A stretch of 64,000 bases of DNA from Hordeum vulgare subsp. vulgare. Taxonomy: Eukaryota; Streptophyta; Magnoliopsida; Poales; Poaceae. The notes beneath the pieces were generated by a model. That model made no database searches. It was not told where the DNA came from and saw only the letters and a list, made by a program, of their open reading frames with translations. A program made the translations under genes and the position numbers. The stretch covers positions 432,220,676-432,284,675 of the forward strand of contig NC_058521.1 in the NCBI RefSeq assembly GCF_904849725.1, read 5' to 3'. Shown one piece after another: positions 10,988 to 20,721 of the stretch (within the stretch, counting starts at the first letter, position 1; each line of letters opens with the position of its first letter).

Positions 10988-13900
10988 TGTCACGCCCAAG
11001 ATGCGACCCTATCCTCAATTTGGCACGAGGGCCTCATTAGGGATAGAAGCGCATCTCGTCGTGTCGCAAGAATGGATATCGTTACAAGTACATGTACTAA
11101 AAAGAAGAGATATAAAGAATTGGCTTACACTCGCCACAAGCTACATCAGAGTCACATCAGTAAATTACATAAACATCAAGAGTAAGAGCAGGGTCCGTCT
11201 ACGGACGAAAACAAACGAGAAAAGAAGAGCGACGTCCATCCTTGCTATCCCAGGCTGCCGGCCTGGAACCCATCCTAGATCGATGAAGAAGAAGAAGAAG
11301 AAGAAGCAACTCCAAATGAACAATCAACGCACTCGCGTCACGTAACCTTTACCTGTACCTGCAACTGGTGTTGTAGTAATCTGTGAGCCACAGGGGACTC
11401 AGCAATCTCATTTCCAAAGGTATCAAGGCTAGCAAAGCTTAATGGGTGAGGTATGGTTAAGTGGTGAGGTTGCAGCAGCGGCTAAGCATATATTTGGTGG
11501 CTAACTTACGAGTACCGGATATAAGAGGAGGAAGATCTACGCATAGCGGACGTGAACTACAGATGATCAAATGAATGATCCTGAACACCTACCTACGTCA
11601 GACATAACCCCACCGTGTCCTCGATCGGAGAAGGAACACACGAAAGAGACAGTCACGGTTACGCACACAGTTGGCATATTTTAATTAAGTTAACTTCAAG
11701 TTATCTAGAACCAGTGTTAAACAAAGTTTCCACGTTGCCACATAACCGCGGGCACGGCTTTCCGAAAGATTTAACCCTGCAGGGGTGCTCCAACTAGTCC
11801 ATCACAAATTACCACAAGCTGCATAGAAATCCTCAATCACGAAGCTCGTGATCTCGTCGGATTCCCTAGTGGAAAACGTCAACTCTGAGATTACCCAAAG
11901 CATCATCGGAATCCCGATGCACAAGATATCTTGTCAAAGGTAAAACTAATCCAGCAAGGCCACCCGGTGTGTCGACGAACCCGATAGGAGCTGCGTATCT
12001 CGTTCTCAGGACACACCGTCTATGCAAAGTGGACGGGAACCAAACCTCGAGTTGCCCCGTGGTGGCACCGCCGACTGCTAGGTGGGTGGACCAACACTCA
12101 TGAGGAGCACTGGCCCGGGGGTTGATTAATATAGTCCGCGGGTGCCGGCGGGTCCCTACGCATTATTATTAGGTTATTAGGCAAATGTAGTACCAAAGTT
12201 GGGCCTTGCCAGACCAGCTTTAATCTAAAACGAATTATCAAGGGGGTCCCTATAACAACCCCGATCGTGTTAGGAGCGCTCATTTATGGAACATAACACC
12301 GGTAGCCGGTAACTAAGGGGGCAAAGGTGGAACAAAACACCAGGCTAGAAAAGCCGAGCCTTCCACCTTTTACCAAGTATATAGGTGCATTAAAATAAAT
12401 AGCATTTAAATATAGTGATATAACAAGGAGCCCATGCTTTCACATGGAAGCAATGCACCTGCAACTAGCAACGCTAACACAGGGTTAAGCAAGCGGTAAC
12501 ATGGCCAATCAGTGGTTTGCTAGGTCGAACAGGTTGAAGGTTATCATGGCATGGTTGAGAGGCTGATATTTAACATGTGGTAGGCAACAAGACATAAACG
12601 GTAGCAACGGTAAAACTAGCATGGCAATGATAGTAATAGTATCTGGGGAAATGATCATCTTGCCTCAGATCCCGCTTGGAGAAGAATGCCTCCGTGAAGC
12701 TGACGAACCGACGTAGTCGAACGGGTCCTCACAATCCGGCACGCTGCGGAACTCTATCGAGACGAAGCAACCCGAAAACACAAATAAACACCCGAAATTC
12801 ACCACACGATGCACAACACATATGATGCATGAGCTACTGAATACATGCAAGTCACGGCATGACAAATCACACAATCAAACACTACACATTAAGTGAAGTT
12901 CAATATGCACGAGTTGCATATTGACGAAACTCCACGTTAATTATTTAGTTCACTCCCGGTTATCTACACGGCCATATTAATGTTGTCAAACATGCAAGAG
13001 GTGAAGCGGAAGTTAAACTACCTATCTAGGCATTTTAAGTGAGGTCGGAAATGACATATAGCACCTCCGAAACGACCTCACATGTTAATTTACAATTCTG
13101 TCCAGATCTGAATTAACACCTTTAATTAGATGTTAAACAGCAAAAGAAATAGGTTCACGTGATTCTACGCGTCAAGGCAAGTAATCTACACATAAAGAAC
13201 ATCTCCAACGGAGCTACGGATCAAAAGTTACAAGCATCACGAGATATGATGACATGAATGCAATATGTGTGCAACGATGGCTACGGGCACTTCAAAACAT
13301 ACAACCAGCAAGAGAAAATGAAACTACACGAGATTCTAAGCAAGTTTCATGTAGGACACGATCAAATCGGAGCTACGGTTCAACAACTACGAGCAAAACA
13401 AGAAATGACCACAATCTGCCATAAACAGCCACATAGCAACTTCTACGCCTCACAACTTCGGCTACCCAACTCCGATATGCTCAAGCAAGGCATGGCACGG
13501 AAGAGGGCAAGAAGCACTACTACGAACAGCTAACAACAACTAGCATGGCAGCAAGGAACACTAGGGAAAGAAGTCACAAAATGACTTCCCACACACTATT
13601 TCAGACTTAGTGAAAATTACACCTCATGAAAGTGCAGTTTTTGATCTGAAGCGATATTGACAGCAGCAAAATCCTAAGCTACAGGAATCCAAATGGCATG
13701 AAACTTAACAGCATTCTAGAGAAACACAAGGGGTACAACTAACTCCATTGGACCAACCTCAAAAGAGCTGCAGATCACAAGATGCAAGCAAGACAAGACA
13801 ACAACAAAATACTAACAGATCCCAGACTTAGAAATATTTCAGCTCCTCCAAATCAGCACTATTTCTAGCAACTTGAGAGCAAGCAAACAACACCTAAACA

Positions 13901-15879
13901 TGCATTTCTATTGCAACCAAAAATACCAGGGGCTAAACAAAACATCCAACATCAACTCTCTAGTTGACAACTCCGTCAAACGACGCACGGAATAAATCCT
14001 ACGAATTAATCAAAAGGGCAACATAGCAAAATATCTCGCAAACTAACTTCCTCAAAAACTAAAACTAATTGCACAGAAAAATCACATGGATTTTTCTACC
14101 CCAGAAACATATAAAATATGTGGGGTTTGCAACACCAAATAAAGCCACACATTAATGCGAGATAAACACCTAGATACGGGAAAATAAACTACTGGCAAAT
14201 CCCTACACGTAAAAATATAATTGACCGCTCTAAAATGCACGGAAAATAGGTTCCTAAAACATGGGCATTTATCTAAGGCATTCGAACAACCCGACTTGCG
14301 CGAAAAATAAATATGTGACGTATCCTATTAAAACAGCAAGTTATTCTAGGCATCCGGCAGGCCAAACGACGTCAAATAATTATGCATGTTTCAAAATCAT
14401 ATTCTACGCGCGAAACTACCACAAAACCATATATAAAATGTGTCGTTCCGACTTACGGTTTAAAAACTACGGACGTTCTAAGATATGCCTATTTTCTGAA
14501 ATTAATTATAATTCCGAAAAACATCTATATTACTAACGGGCCTACAGCATGCTCAACATAATAAAAATGCGCTGGGGCGGGGTATAGCCTCACCTTTGGG
14601 CCGTCTCGGATCGGCCTGGTGAGGAGACTGGAGCAGACTGGGCCGGTGGCCTCGAGGCGGACCAGGGGGCGAGGCCAGGCCGGTCTAGGCGTTGCGCTAG
14701 GCCTGGGGGCGCCTGACCGACTGGGCCTCGACGCGGGGCGGCCCTAGAGGCACAGGCGAGCGCTGGCTCGTCGATCTCGTCACTGGCGGCCGAGCCCGAC
14801 CATGGCGCCGGCGGATCTAGCAGTCAACGGTGACGCCCACGGCTTGGGATCGATCCCTCGTCCCGGTCTGGCTCGGGACCGAGAGGAGGTAGCAGGAGCT
14901 GGCGGCGGGGTACCTGGAGAGGCGGCGACAGACGCTGGCGGCGGGGAACTCCGGCCGGTGGGCGAGGCCAGCGGCGACTGTTGGCGGCGGAGGCGGCCGG
15001 GGACGGCGCGGGGGCCGAGGGCGGTGCGCTCCAGCGGCGGGTGCGCGGGCAGACAGGGCAGGCTCCGGCGAGGCCCTCCGGTGGAGCTCGTGCGGGGCTC
15101 GGGAGGCTGCAGGCACTGCGAGGAGCCGGCGGCGGCTCGGGTGATCCGGGCCCGGCGGGCCGGATCTGGGCTCGCGGGGCCCGCGGCGGCTGAGGCTGAG
15201 GAGAGAGGGGAGAGGCTGTGGGGGCTAGGGTTTCATGGGTGGCACGGATTTCGAGGGAGAGAGAGGGGGCTGGTTGCCTAAAATTAAGGAGGGGGCCTAT
15301 ATATAGACAAACGGGGGGGGGGGGGGGGGCTCGATTAACCGGAATCGCGTTCCGGATCCAACCGCGGGGTCGGATTCGGACGATTCCGAACGCGGGTATG
15401 GGTACGCGGCCGTGTAGAGGGAATATCCGGAGACGAGAGGGAGAACGGGCGGCGCGGAAACGAAATCTAAAACGCCGACGAACGTCCGACGGTAGGCCAA
15501 ATACGGTGCCGCTACGGTCGACCGTTCGGGTACCAGACGGGCTCCGATCGCGACGAAATTCGACAGGCGGCCTAGCTATATAAAAATAATACCGCACGAC
15601 AAATCTCAACCCGATCAGAGGAAGTTTTACGCACACTTTAAAAACAGGGTTTCGACGGTGCCGCGGGCGCGTGCGTGTGCGGTCAGGCTCGGAACGAACA
15701 ATGACGTTAACCGGCAACTAACAACGGATGCAAGTTTTGAAAACGGGCGGCAATGGATACGCCGATGCAATGCAGATGATGCGCATGATGCGATGATGAT
15801 GCGGCAACTGAAAATACCCACACGACGAAAACGGAAAGAAATGGGGAAGCTTCTGGAACGTCGGCATCGGGCTGTCACA
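10988..15879 (-). repeat. LARD 5' LTR (right copy)
   Basis: The 4892-bp partner of 2711-7564, adjacent to the primer-binding site. Its TATA box is at 15299-15308, followed on the + strand by an expanded G-run (about 15312-15330). Confidence 0.88.
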
Positions 15880-15884
15880 AGCTA
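15880..15884. repeat. LARD target-site duplication, right copy (AGCTA)
   Basis: AGCTA directly after the LARD, matching 2706-2710. Element A LTR sequence resumes at once. Confidence 0.9.
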
Positions 15885-16215
15885 CTTGAAGACTTCATCA
15901 TGTCTTGCTTTCAAATTGAGCCAAGAAGGAACAACAACATCAAGCTCAAGTGAAAGGGCTAACTCAAAGGTATTAGTCCCTTTGACGTTAGTGGTGCGGA
16001 GTGATGATCAGCGAATAAAAGTATACACTCAAGTATGGATCATCGGTACCCCTTTTTGTAATTCTTGAGTCTTTAGGGATCCCGCACTATTAAGAGGGGA
16101 TAGCAGGTTTTGCGATGAACTTGCTCAAACTACATCTCCACTGTTCTGCTCAGACCACATCTCCACTGCTCTGCTGTTATCTGAAACCAGAACAAATGCC
16201 TTGGACATCCGGCTT

Positions 16216-16511
16216 CCTCCGGACGTCCGAGGGCCGGACGACCGACTGCTTCGGAAATCCGGAATCCTATACGAGAGAAATCAGAGCCATATAACTCGGA
16301 CTTCCGGCTCCCTCCGGACGTCCGAGGGCCGGACGTCCGACCAGCTTCAGAAATCCAGAGCTTTGCACCAGAGAAACTTGAGCCATATAACTAGGACTTT
16401 TGGCTCCCTCCGGACGTCCGAGGGCCGGACGTCCGTCCACTTTCGGAAATCCGGAATCTTGCACGAGAGAAGTTTGAGTCGAATAACTCAGACTTCCGGC
16501 TTTCTCCGGAC
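16216..16511 (+). repeat. 96-bp tandem repeat with CGGACGTCCG palindromes
   Basis: The word GGACGTCCGA recurs at 16221, 16316 and 16412, and as GGACGTCCGG at 16508, a period of 95-96 bases. Each unit holds one or two palindromic CGGACGTCCG cores plus a segment with CCATATAACT. It lies upstream of the LTR TATA box, where LTR enhancer repeats commonly sit. The same palindrome recurs singly up to about 16640. Confidence 0.85.
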
Positions 16512-16682
16512 GTCCGGTCCCTGTTCAACTACACAGTGGTTCCAGATATATATACATCCCTCGGACGACCGACCCCTGTCGGACGTCCGACTCCTTGTGG
16601 ACGCCCGGACATCCGTGAACTGCCGGATGTCCGACCCCTGTCTGACTTAAAGTGTCCCCAACGACTGTTTTACTCTCCCCAC

Positions 16683-16690
16683 TATATATA
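16683..16690 (+). promoter_or_regulatory. TATA box in element A LTR
   Basis: CTATATATA followed by a C-rich stretch, downstream of the 96-bp repeats. Probable LTR core promoter. Confidence 0.5.
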
Positions 16691-17639
16691 CCCCCCTCCC
16701 ACTTCATGAGAGGGTGCCCAACACAGCCATATACTCATAAGAACACATTTCTACCTCACACACATTTGCTTACACCAAATCTTAGATCCCAAGAGCATTT
16801 GTGAGCCCCTTTGAGAGTTGTTCCAATCAAAAGATAGATCGTCTCCCTCTCCTTCTCTCAACCCAAGCTATTTGAGATTTGAGCAAGTTTTGAGCATTCC
16901 CCGTTATCTTGTTACTCTTGGAGGTTGGAAACTCCTAGGCGGTAGGAGTTCTTCGGAGAGGAATCAATCTGTGTGATTACCCCCGGAAAAGTTTGTGAGG
17001 GTTTGGAAGCCACCTCAAAGGCTTACCACTAGTGGTTGAGAAACGCCTTCATGGTGTTATCTCAAAGGGAGAATAGGGTGAGCCTTCGTGGCGTTGGTGT
17101 GCCTTCGTGGTAACATCCACCTCTCTAACGGTGACTAGCTTCCCTCCAAGGAAGTGAACATCGGGATACATCTTCGTCTGAGTGACCTTGGTTATCCTTA
17201 ACCCTAACTCCTTACTTGTGGTTTACTTGTGTTACTTGAGCATACATACATTGCATATTGTTTGTGCTCATTATATTGTGTTGGCTATTTCTTGTACAAG
17301 ATTAATCATTCAAGCATACCCTCTATATCCACACGTTCACACTTGCAGCTTTTGATATATCGTGTGCTATAGTGTGATCTAGTATCTTGTGTCGTTCACC
17401 TACTTGTCGTGTGATATAGCTCAAGTAAGTTTGTGTAACTTACTTGTGCTTGTTAGTAACTGTACTGTGTCCATCTTGGTAGATCGTGTTGTTGATACAC
17501 GTTGCAGTGCCTAGTGCATTTAGGATTTGTGCTTGACAAGTATCCTCTTAGTTTATTTTCGCATTAGGTTTAAGCCAAATCCGAAGAAGTTTTTAAATAG
17601 CCTATTCACCCCCCTCTAGGCGTCATCGAGGTCTTTTCA

Positions 17640-17978
17640 AGAGGTGGCCAAGGGAGCCCACAAGCCTGGGAGGCGCGGCCCCCTGTCCGCAGCTAGGGGG
17701 CTTGTGGGGTCCCTGCAGGCCCCCTGCCCTGATTCTCAGGCTTCCCGATCTTTTTCTGTTTCGGAAAAAATATTTTTGGTAGTTTCGTTCCGTTTGGACT
17801 TCGTTTAAAATCCTCCTCTGAAAGGGGTCAAAAACATGGAAAAAACAGGAACTGGCACTTGGCACTGAGTTAATAAGTTAGTCCCAAAAAAGGTATAAAA
17901 GGCATACAAAACATCCAAAGTTTGACAAGATAATAGCATGAAACCATAAAAAATTATAGATACGTTGGAGACGTATCA
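17640..17978 (-). repeat. LTR fragment of the TGATACGTCTCC family, cut by element A
   Basis: On the minus strand it starts TGATACGTCTCCAACG at 17978 and runs about 340 bp before meeting the end of element A. It matches the same portion of the LTRs at 31882-33471, 41259-42887 and 46578-48214. Element A probably inserted into it, with the rest lying left of the window. Confidence 0.7.
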
Positions 17979-18789
17979 GTGCCCGTGAGAAAGCGGCCTC
18001 GAACCGAGAATCGAGTTTTTGACATAACTGGCTATTGCGACCTTTTGTCAGAAAGGCTATCACATGAGGAACTGTTCACACTCGGGTTTTTTAGCTGATT
18101 AAGCAGTGCCTGTTTTAAAGGCGCGATGTCACAAAACGACCAAGTTTATAGCAGCCGAACATGAAGGGAACTCACGTTGCAAGCCGATTACTCTAGATAC
18201 AAGGAGCTACAGAAGACCCATATACATCGGCGTTGGATGCTACTTCGGGGGCTACAGAGGGAGTCCGGGATTAAGGGGTCCTCGGACTGTCGGAACATCC
18301 CTTACAGTCCGACCGAATGGGCCACATTATGGAAGACCAGACTGCATGACGACCTCGTGGAGAAGGAGGAACGCTCCGAAGACTAGTGTGTAGTCCAAGT
18401 TGAGTAGGCTAGATTGGAGCATCTATCCCTAGCCGGAGGTTGGGTGTATGTAACCCTAGGACCCCCTGGTTTCTATACAAACCAGAGGGTTTTCATCTTC
18501 ATAGGCAAGTTGATTCATCTAGGGTTTTAGGTCATACGATCTCGAGGTAGATCAACTCTGTAATCCTCATATACCATCAAAATAGGGTTTTAGCTCATAC
18601 GATCTCGAGGTAGATCAACTCTGTAATCCTCATATACCATCAAAATAATCAAGCAGGACGTAGGGTTTTACCTCCTCAAGAGGGCTTGAACCGGGGTAAA
18701 TACTGTCTCCTTCGTCCCCTGGAACCCACCGATCCAAGGTCCACAGCTCGGGACCCCCTACCCAAGATCTACCGGTTTTGACACCGACA
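17979..18789 (+). repeat. Gypsy-type LTR remnant (3' end)
   Basis: The right end reads CAAGATCTACCGGTTTTGAC then ACCGACA, the typical terminus of a common Triticeae gypsy LTR. It is preceded by GTAGGGTTTTACCTCCTC. The expected primer site (TTGGTGC...) does not follow, so this is a truncated or solo LTR. It has no coding content. Confidence 0.55.
18520..18645 (+). repeat. 63-bp tandem duplication inside the LTR remnant
   Basis: Two near-identical units, 18520-18582 and 18583-18645, each starting TAGGGTTTTAG and ending CCATCAAAA, with about one substitution between them. Confidence 0.9.
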
Positions 18790-19490
18790 GCGGGCACGCT
18801 GTGCCAAATACTCAGCGGACGGGTCACAAATGGTGTCGTTGTTGGCACACAACGAAGGGGTTTTGTGTCTGCCATAATGTTCGGATGCCAGACAGAGCGC
18901 ACAACCTCCGGCGAGGCAGCGACGACGCGTTGCGCTCCGTATCCACGCGCCATTTGGGTGTACGCGATGTATTCCCTGCAGATCGAGTCCGACCTCAGTC
19001 GGGCATTCTCCTCGCGGGCGTGACGGAGCGCTATGCAGACAACCATCTCCTCCTCGGGGCCGACTGTGATGAGATTCCAGTTTGAAGATCAGTTGAGAAA
19101 AAATACGGATCTGCTACTCGTCATGTCGGAGAAGGCCGGAGTTCATCGAAAGTGAGCTTGGAGGCAGAAGGAAGGGGAATGGAGTGGAGTGGCTATGATT
19201 TGCTATGGGGAATGGATGAGAACGAATATATGTGGGATCGGGATTAGGCAGCATCGGCTAGACCCGAGGTGGTGGGCTCGCCGAGGCATACCTGGACCTC
19301 CCCATATACAGCCTACATTTGGACTGGATATAAGGGTGACGGGCAACCCGAGAGTTTGAGGCCTCTTTGAGGCGTCCATCTGAGTCTTTTTTTGACTGAA
19401 CACTTACGGAACCATTCGTCCAATCGTTTGAGGAGAGTTTAAGGTGCGTGTCGTGTCTCCAGAGTGGATTTTTGCAATCCGGCTGTGTTG
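18790..19490 (-). other. Unclassified block, possible captured or transposon-derived fragment
   Basis: No repeat boundary or gene is recognised with confidence. The minus strand has an open frame from 19046 beginning MVVCIALRHAREENAR, which then runs on into the neighbouring LTR remnant and so is not an intact gene. The composition looks gene-like (balanced GC, few simple repeats). It could be a pack-type transposon fragment or a decayed promoter and first exon. Confidence 0.3.
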
Positions 19491-19810
19491 AAGGACCTTA
19501 TTTTAAATACTTAAAAATCACATTTAAAGTTTGAGAAAAACCAAAAAGAATTCTACATATCATATGAATGTATACTACATATGTGTAAACTTTGGTGATG
19601 AAATAAGTAAACATGTAAGCTATACAAAAATGAGAAAATTGTGCTTTCCAAAAAGTGAATAACATCTTTCCAGCCATTTGTGTGTAACTCACATGGTTAC
19701 TTATTCAACATCAAAATTTACACGTGTGTAATATACATCCATATAGACATGTTGATTTATTTTCAGATTTTTGTTAAAACTTTAGAATAGAATTTTGACA
19801 TCATTTAAAG
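19491..19810. other. AT-rich intergenic sequence, nothing recognised
   Basis: AT-rich with several TATG/CACATATG words and no ORF, repeat terminus or motif that I can support. Confidence 0.5.
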
Positions 19811-19936
19811 GAGCGTTCGGACTCGCTCCGCTCCGTAACTCCGCGCTGAAGCAGAGTGGCATGCAGTGTTAAATCACGGAGCTGCTAAAAGCCTGTTTCA
19901 CGCGCTCCGCTCCGCGGAGAGCATTCGAACAACCCC
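19811..19936. mobile_element. Candidate hAT-like MITE
   Basis: The left edge GGAGCGTTCGGACTCGCTCC and the right edge GCATTCGAACAACCCC are imperfect inverted repeats (GTTCG core on both). The interior repeats GCTCCGCTCCG in both orientations. No clear 8-bp target duplication is seen, so the class is tentative. Confidence 0.35.
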
Positions 19937-19939
19937 TAA

Positions 19940-20105
19940 GGCCGCGCTTGGTTAGGGTGTAAAATAATATGGAGGTGTATTGTTTACAGGTGTAACTTAC
20001 TGGCTAATGACTAATTTTCATTTAAAAACAAAACGACCGACGGAGGGAGGTATGCATTTATTTTACAGAGGTATTTAGAACCAAAACGTTGATCCAAACA
20101 GGGCC
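19940..20105. mobile_element. Tourist/harbinger-like MITE
   Basis: A 166-bp element between TAA duplications (19937-19939 and 20106-20108). The left end GGCCGCGCTTGGTT and the right end, reverse-complemented GGCCCTGTTTGGAT, match at most positions. A TAA/TTA target and this terminal sequence are typical of PIF/harbinger MITEs. It lies about 480 bp upstream of the AAE7-like TATA box. Confidence 0.65.
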
Positions 20106-20108
20106 TAA

Positions 20109-20721
20109 ATATACGGCTCCAATGCACCCATCCTTCAAAGTGACTTCTTGATCTGGCTGTACTTACATACCTCCGGCATCGTTTCCCTCACTTTTTTCCG
20201 GTCCTTCGCACTCAGGCAAGGATCGTGTGGCCGGGAAAACCAATGGCCAGATCCTTGCGACGACAGAGGCGAGCTTGATTTGTGCACGTCAACAGGGCAC
20301 GTCCAATCCAAGGCCTCTCCCGCTAGCGTACAAGTGCGGCGCATGGGGACTGCCCCGCTACGGTACAGAACGGCGAATTGCGTGATGGCGCGCGGCGCCA
20401 GTCGACGTCGCAGGATCTCCCCGCTCGCAACGGGACCATACGTTACACCGGATGGACGGTTGTCGCCGATGCCGATAAACTAACAACAGAACGGAGCCAC
20501 CCACCCCGGCCGGCTGCCGCGCCCCACGAGACGGCACGGCGGATCCCCACCACCCGCTCCTCACCCCACCTCCGTCCGCACGGCATGGCATATATAAAAT
20601 GCAAGCCAAGCCGGGCGAAGCGCCCCCATTTGATCGGCGATTCCGTGCCAAGTCAAAGTCACACGAGGGAGCCACTCAGGAGGGAGGGAGAGAGGGGGGC
20701 GGGGGCGGCGTTGGGGGAGAA
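20109..20721 (+). promoter_or_regulatory. Promoter and 5' leader of the AAE7-like gene
   Basis: A TATA box, TATATAAA at 20591-20598, lies 123 bases before the start codon. A CCAAT word is at about 20306, and ACGT cores lie at about 20287 and 20301. The sequence becomes GC-rich toward the gene. With initiation about 30 bases past the TATA box, the leader would be about 95 bases long. Confidence 0.6.

Larger units (their letters stand above)
2711..15879 (-). mobile_element. Sukkula-like LARD (large non-coding LTR retrotransposon derivative)
   Basis: Two near-identical blocks, 2711-7564 (4854 bp) and 10988-15879 (4892 bp), flank a non-coding centre of 3423 bp. AGCTA duplications at 2706-2710 and 15880-15884 bound the whole. 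Read on the minus strand each LTR begins TGTGACAGCCCG and ends GGCGTGACA. A methionine initiator tRNA primer site sits inside the right LTR, which fixes the orientation. No gag or pol frame is present. LTRs of 4-5 kb around a centre of about 3.5 kb are the published description of barley LARDs such as Sukkula. The element must rely on proteins supplied in trans. Confidence 0.88.
1..17639 (+). mobile_element. Element A: non-autonomous LTR retrotransposon, left end outside window, split by a nested LARD
   Basis: The visible parts are an internal region with a degenerate ORF (364-1919), a spacer with several AAGGGGGAG motifs (about 1990, 2306, 2348 and 2445), a polypurine tract, and one 3' LTR in two pieces (2458-2710 and 15885-17639). 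The LTR starts TGAAAGTGCAG and ends TCTTTTCA. No protease, reverse transcriptase or integrase frame is visible, so the element is called non-autonomous. Its superfamily is not certain. The LARD at 2711-15879 inserted into its LTR, and the two LTR pieces join cleanly if the LARD and one AGCTA copy are removed. Element A appears to have landed in the older LTR fragment to its right. Confidence 0.75.
15885..17639 (+). repeat. Element A 3' LTR, second part
   Basis: Continues the LTR interrupted at 2710, giving about 2.0 kb in total. It contains a three-copy 96-bp tandem repeat, a TATA box near 16684 and the terminal sequence TCTAGGCGTCATCGAGG followed by TCTTTTCA. Confidence 0.75.

Noticed and set aside
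14824..15717. 297-codon minus-strand open frame in the LARD 5' LTR
   Set aside because: It is very rich in Arg and Pro because of GC-rich sequence. The same region in the other LTR is broken, and no domain is recognisable.
16216..16640. CRISPR-like regular repeats
   Set aside because: The units are tandem LTR repeats of about 96 bp with no unique spacers, in a plant retrotransposon.
20599..20721. In-frame upstream ATG adding 41 residues to the AAE7-like protein
   Set aside because: It lies one base after the TATA box, so it would be upstream of transcription start. The added residues are low-complexity Gly, and conserved family sequence starts at the later ATG.
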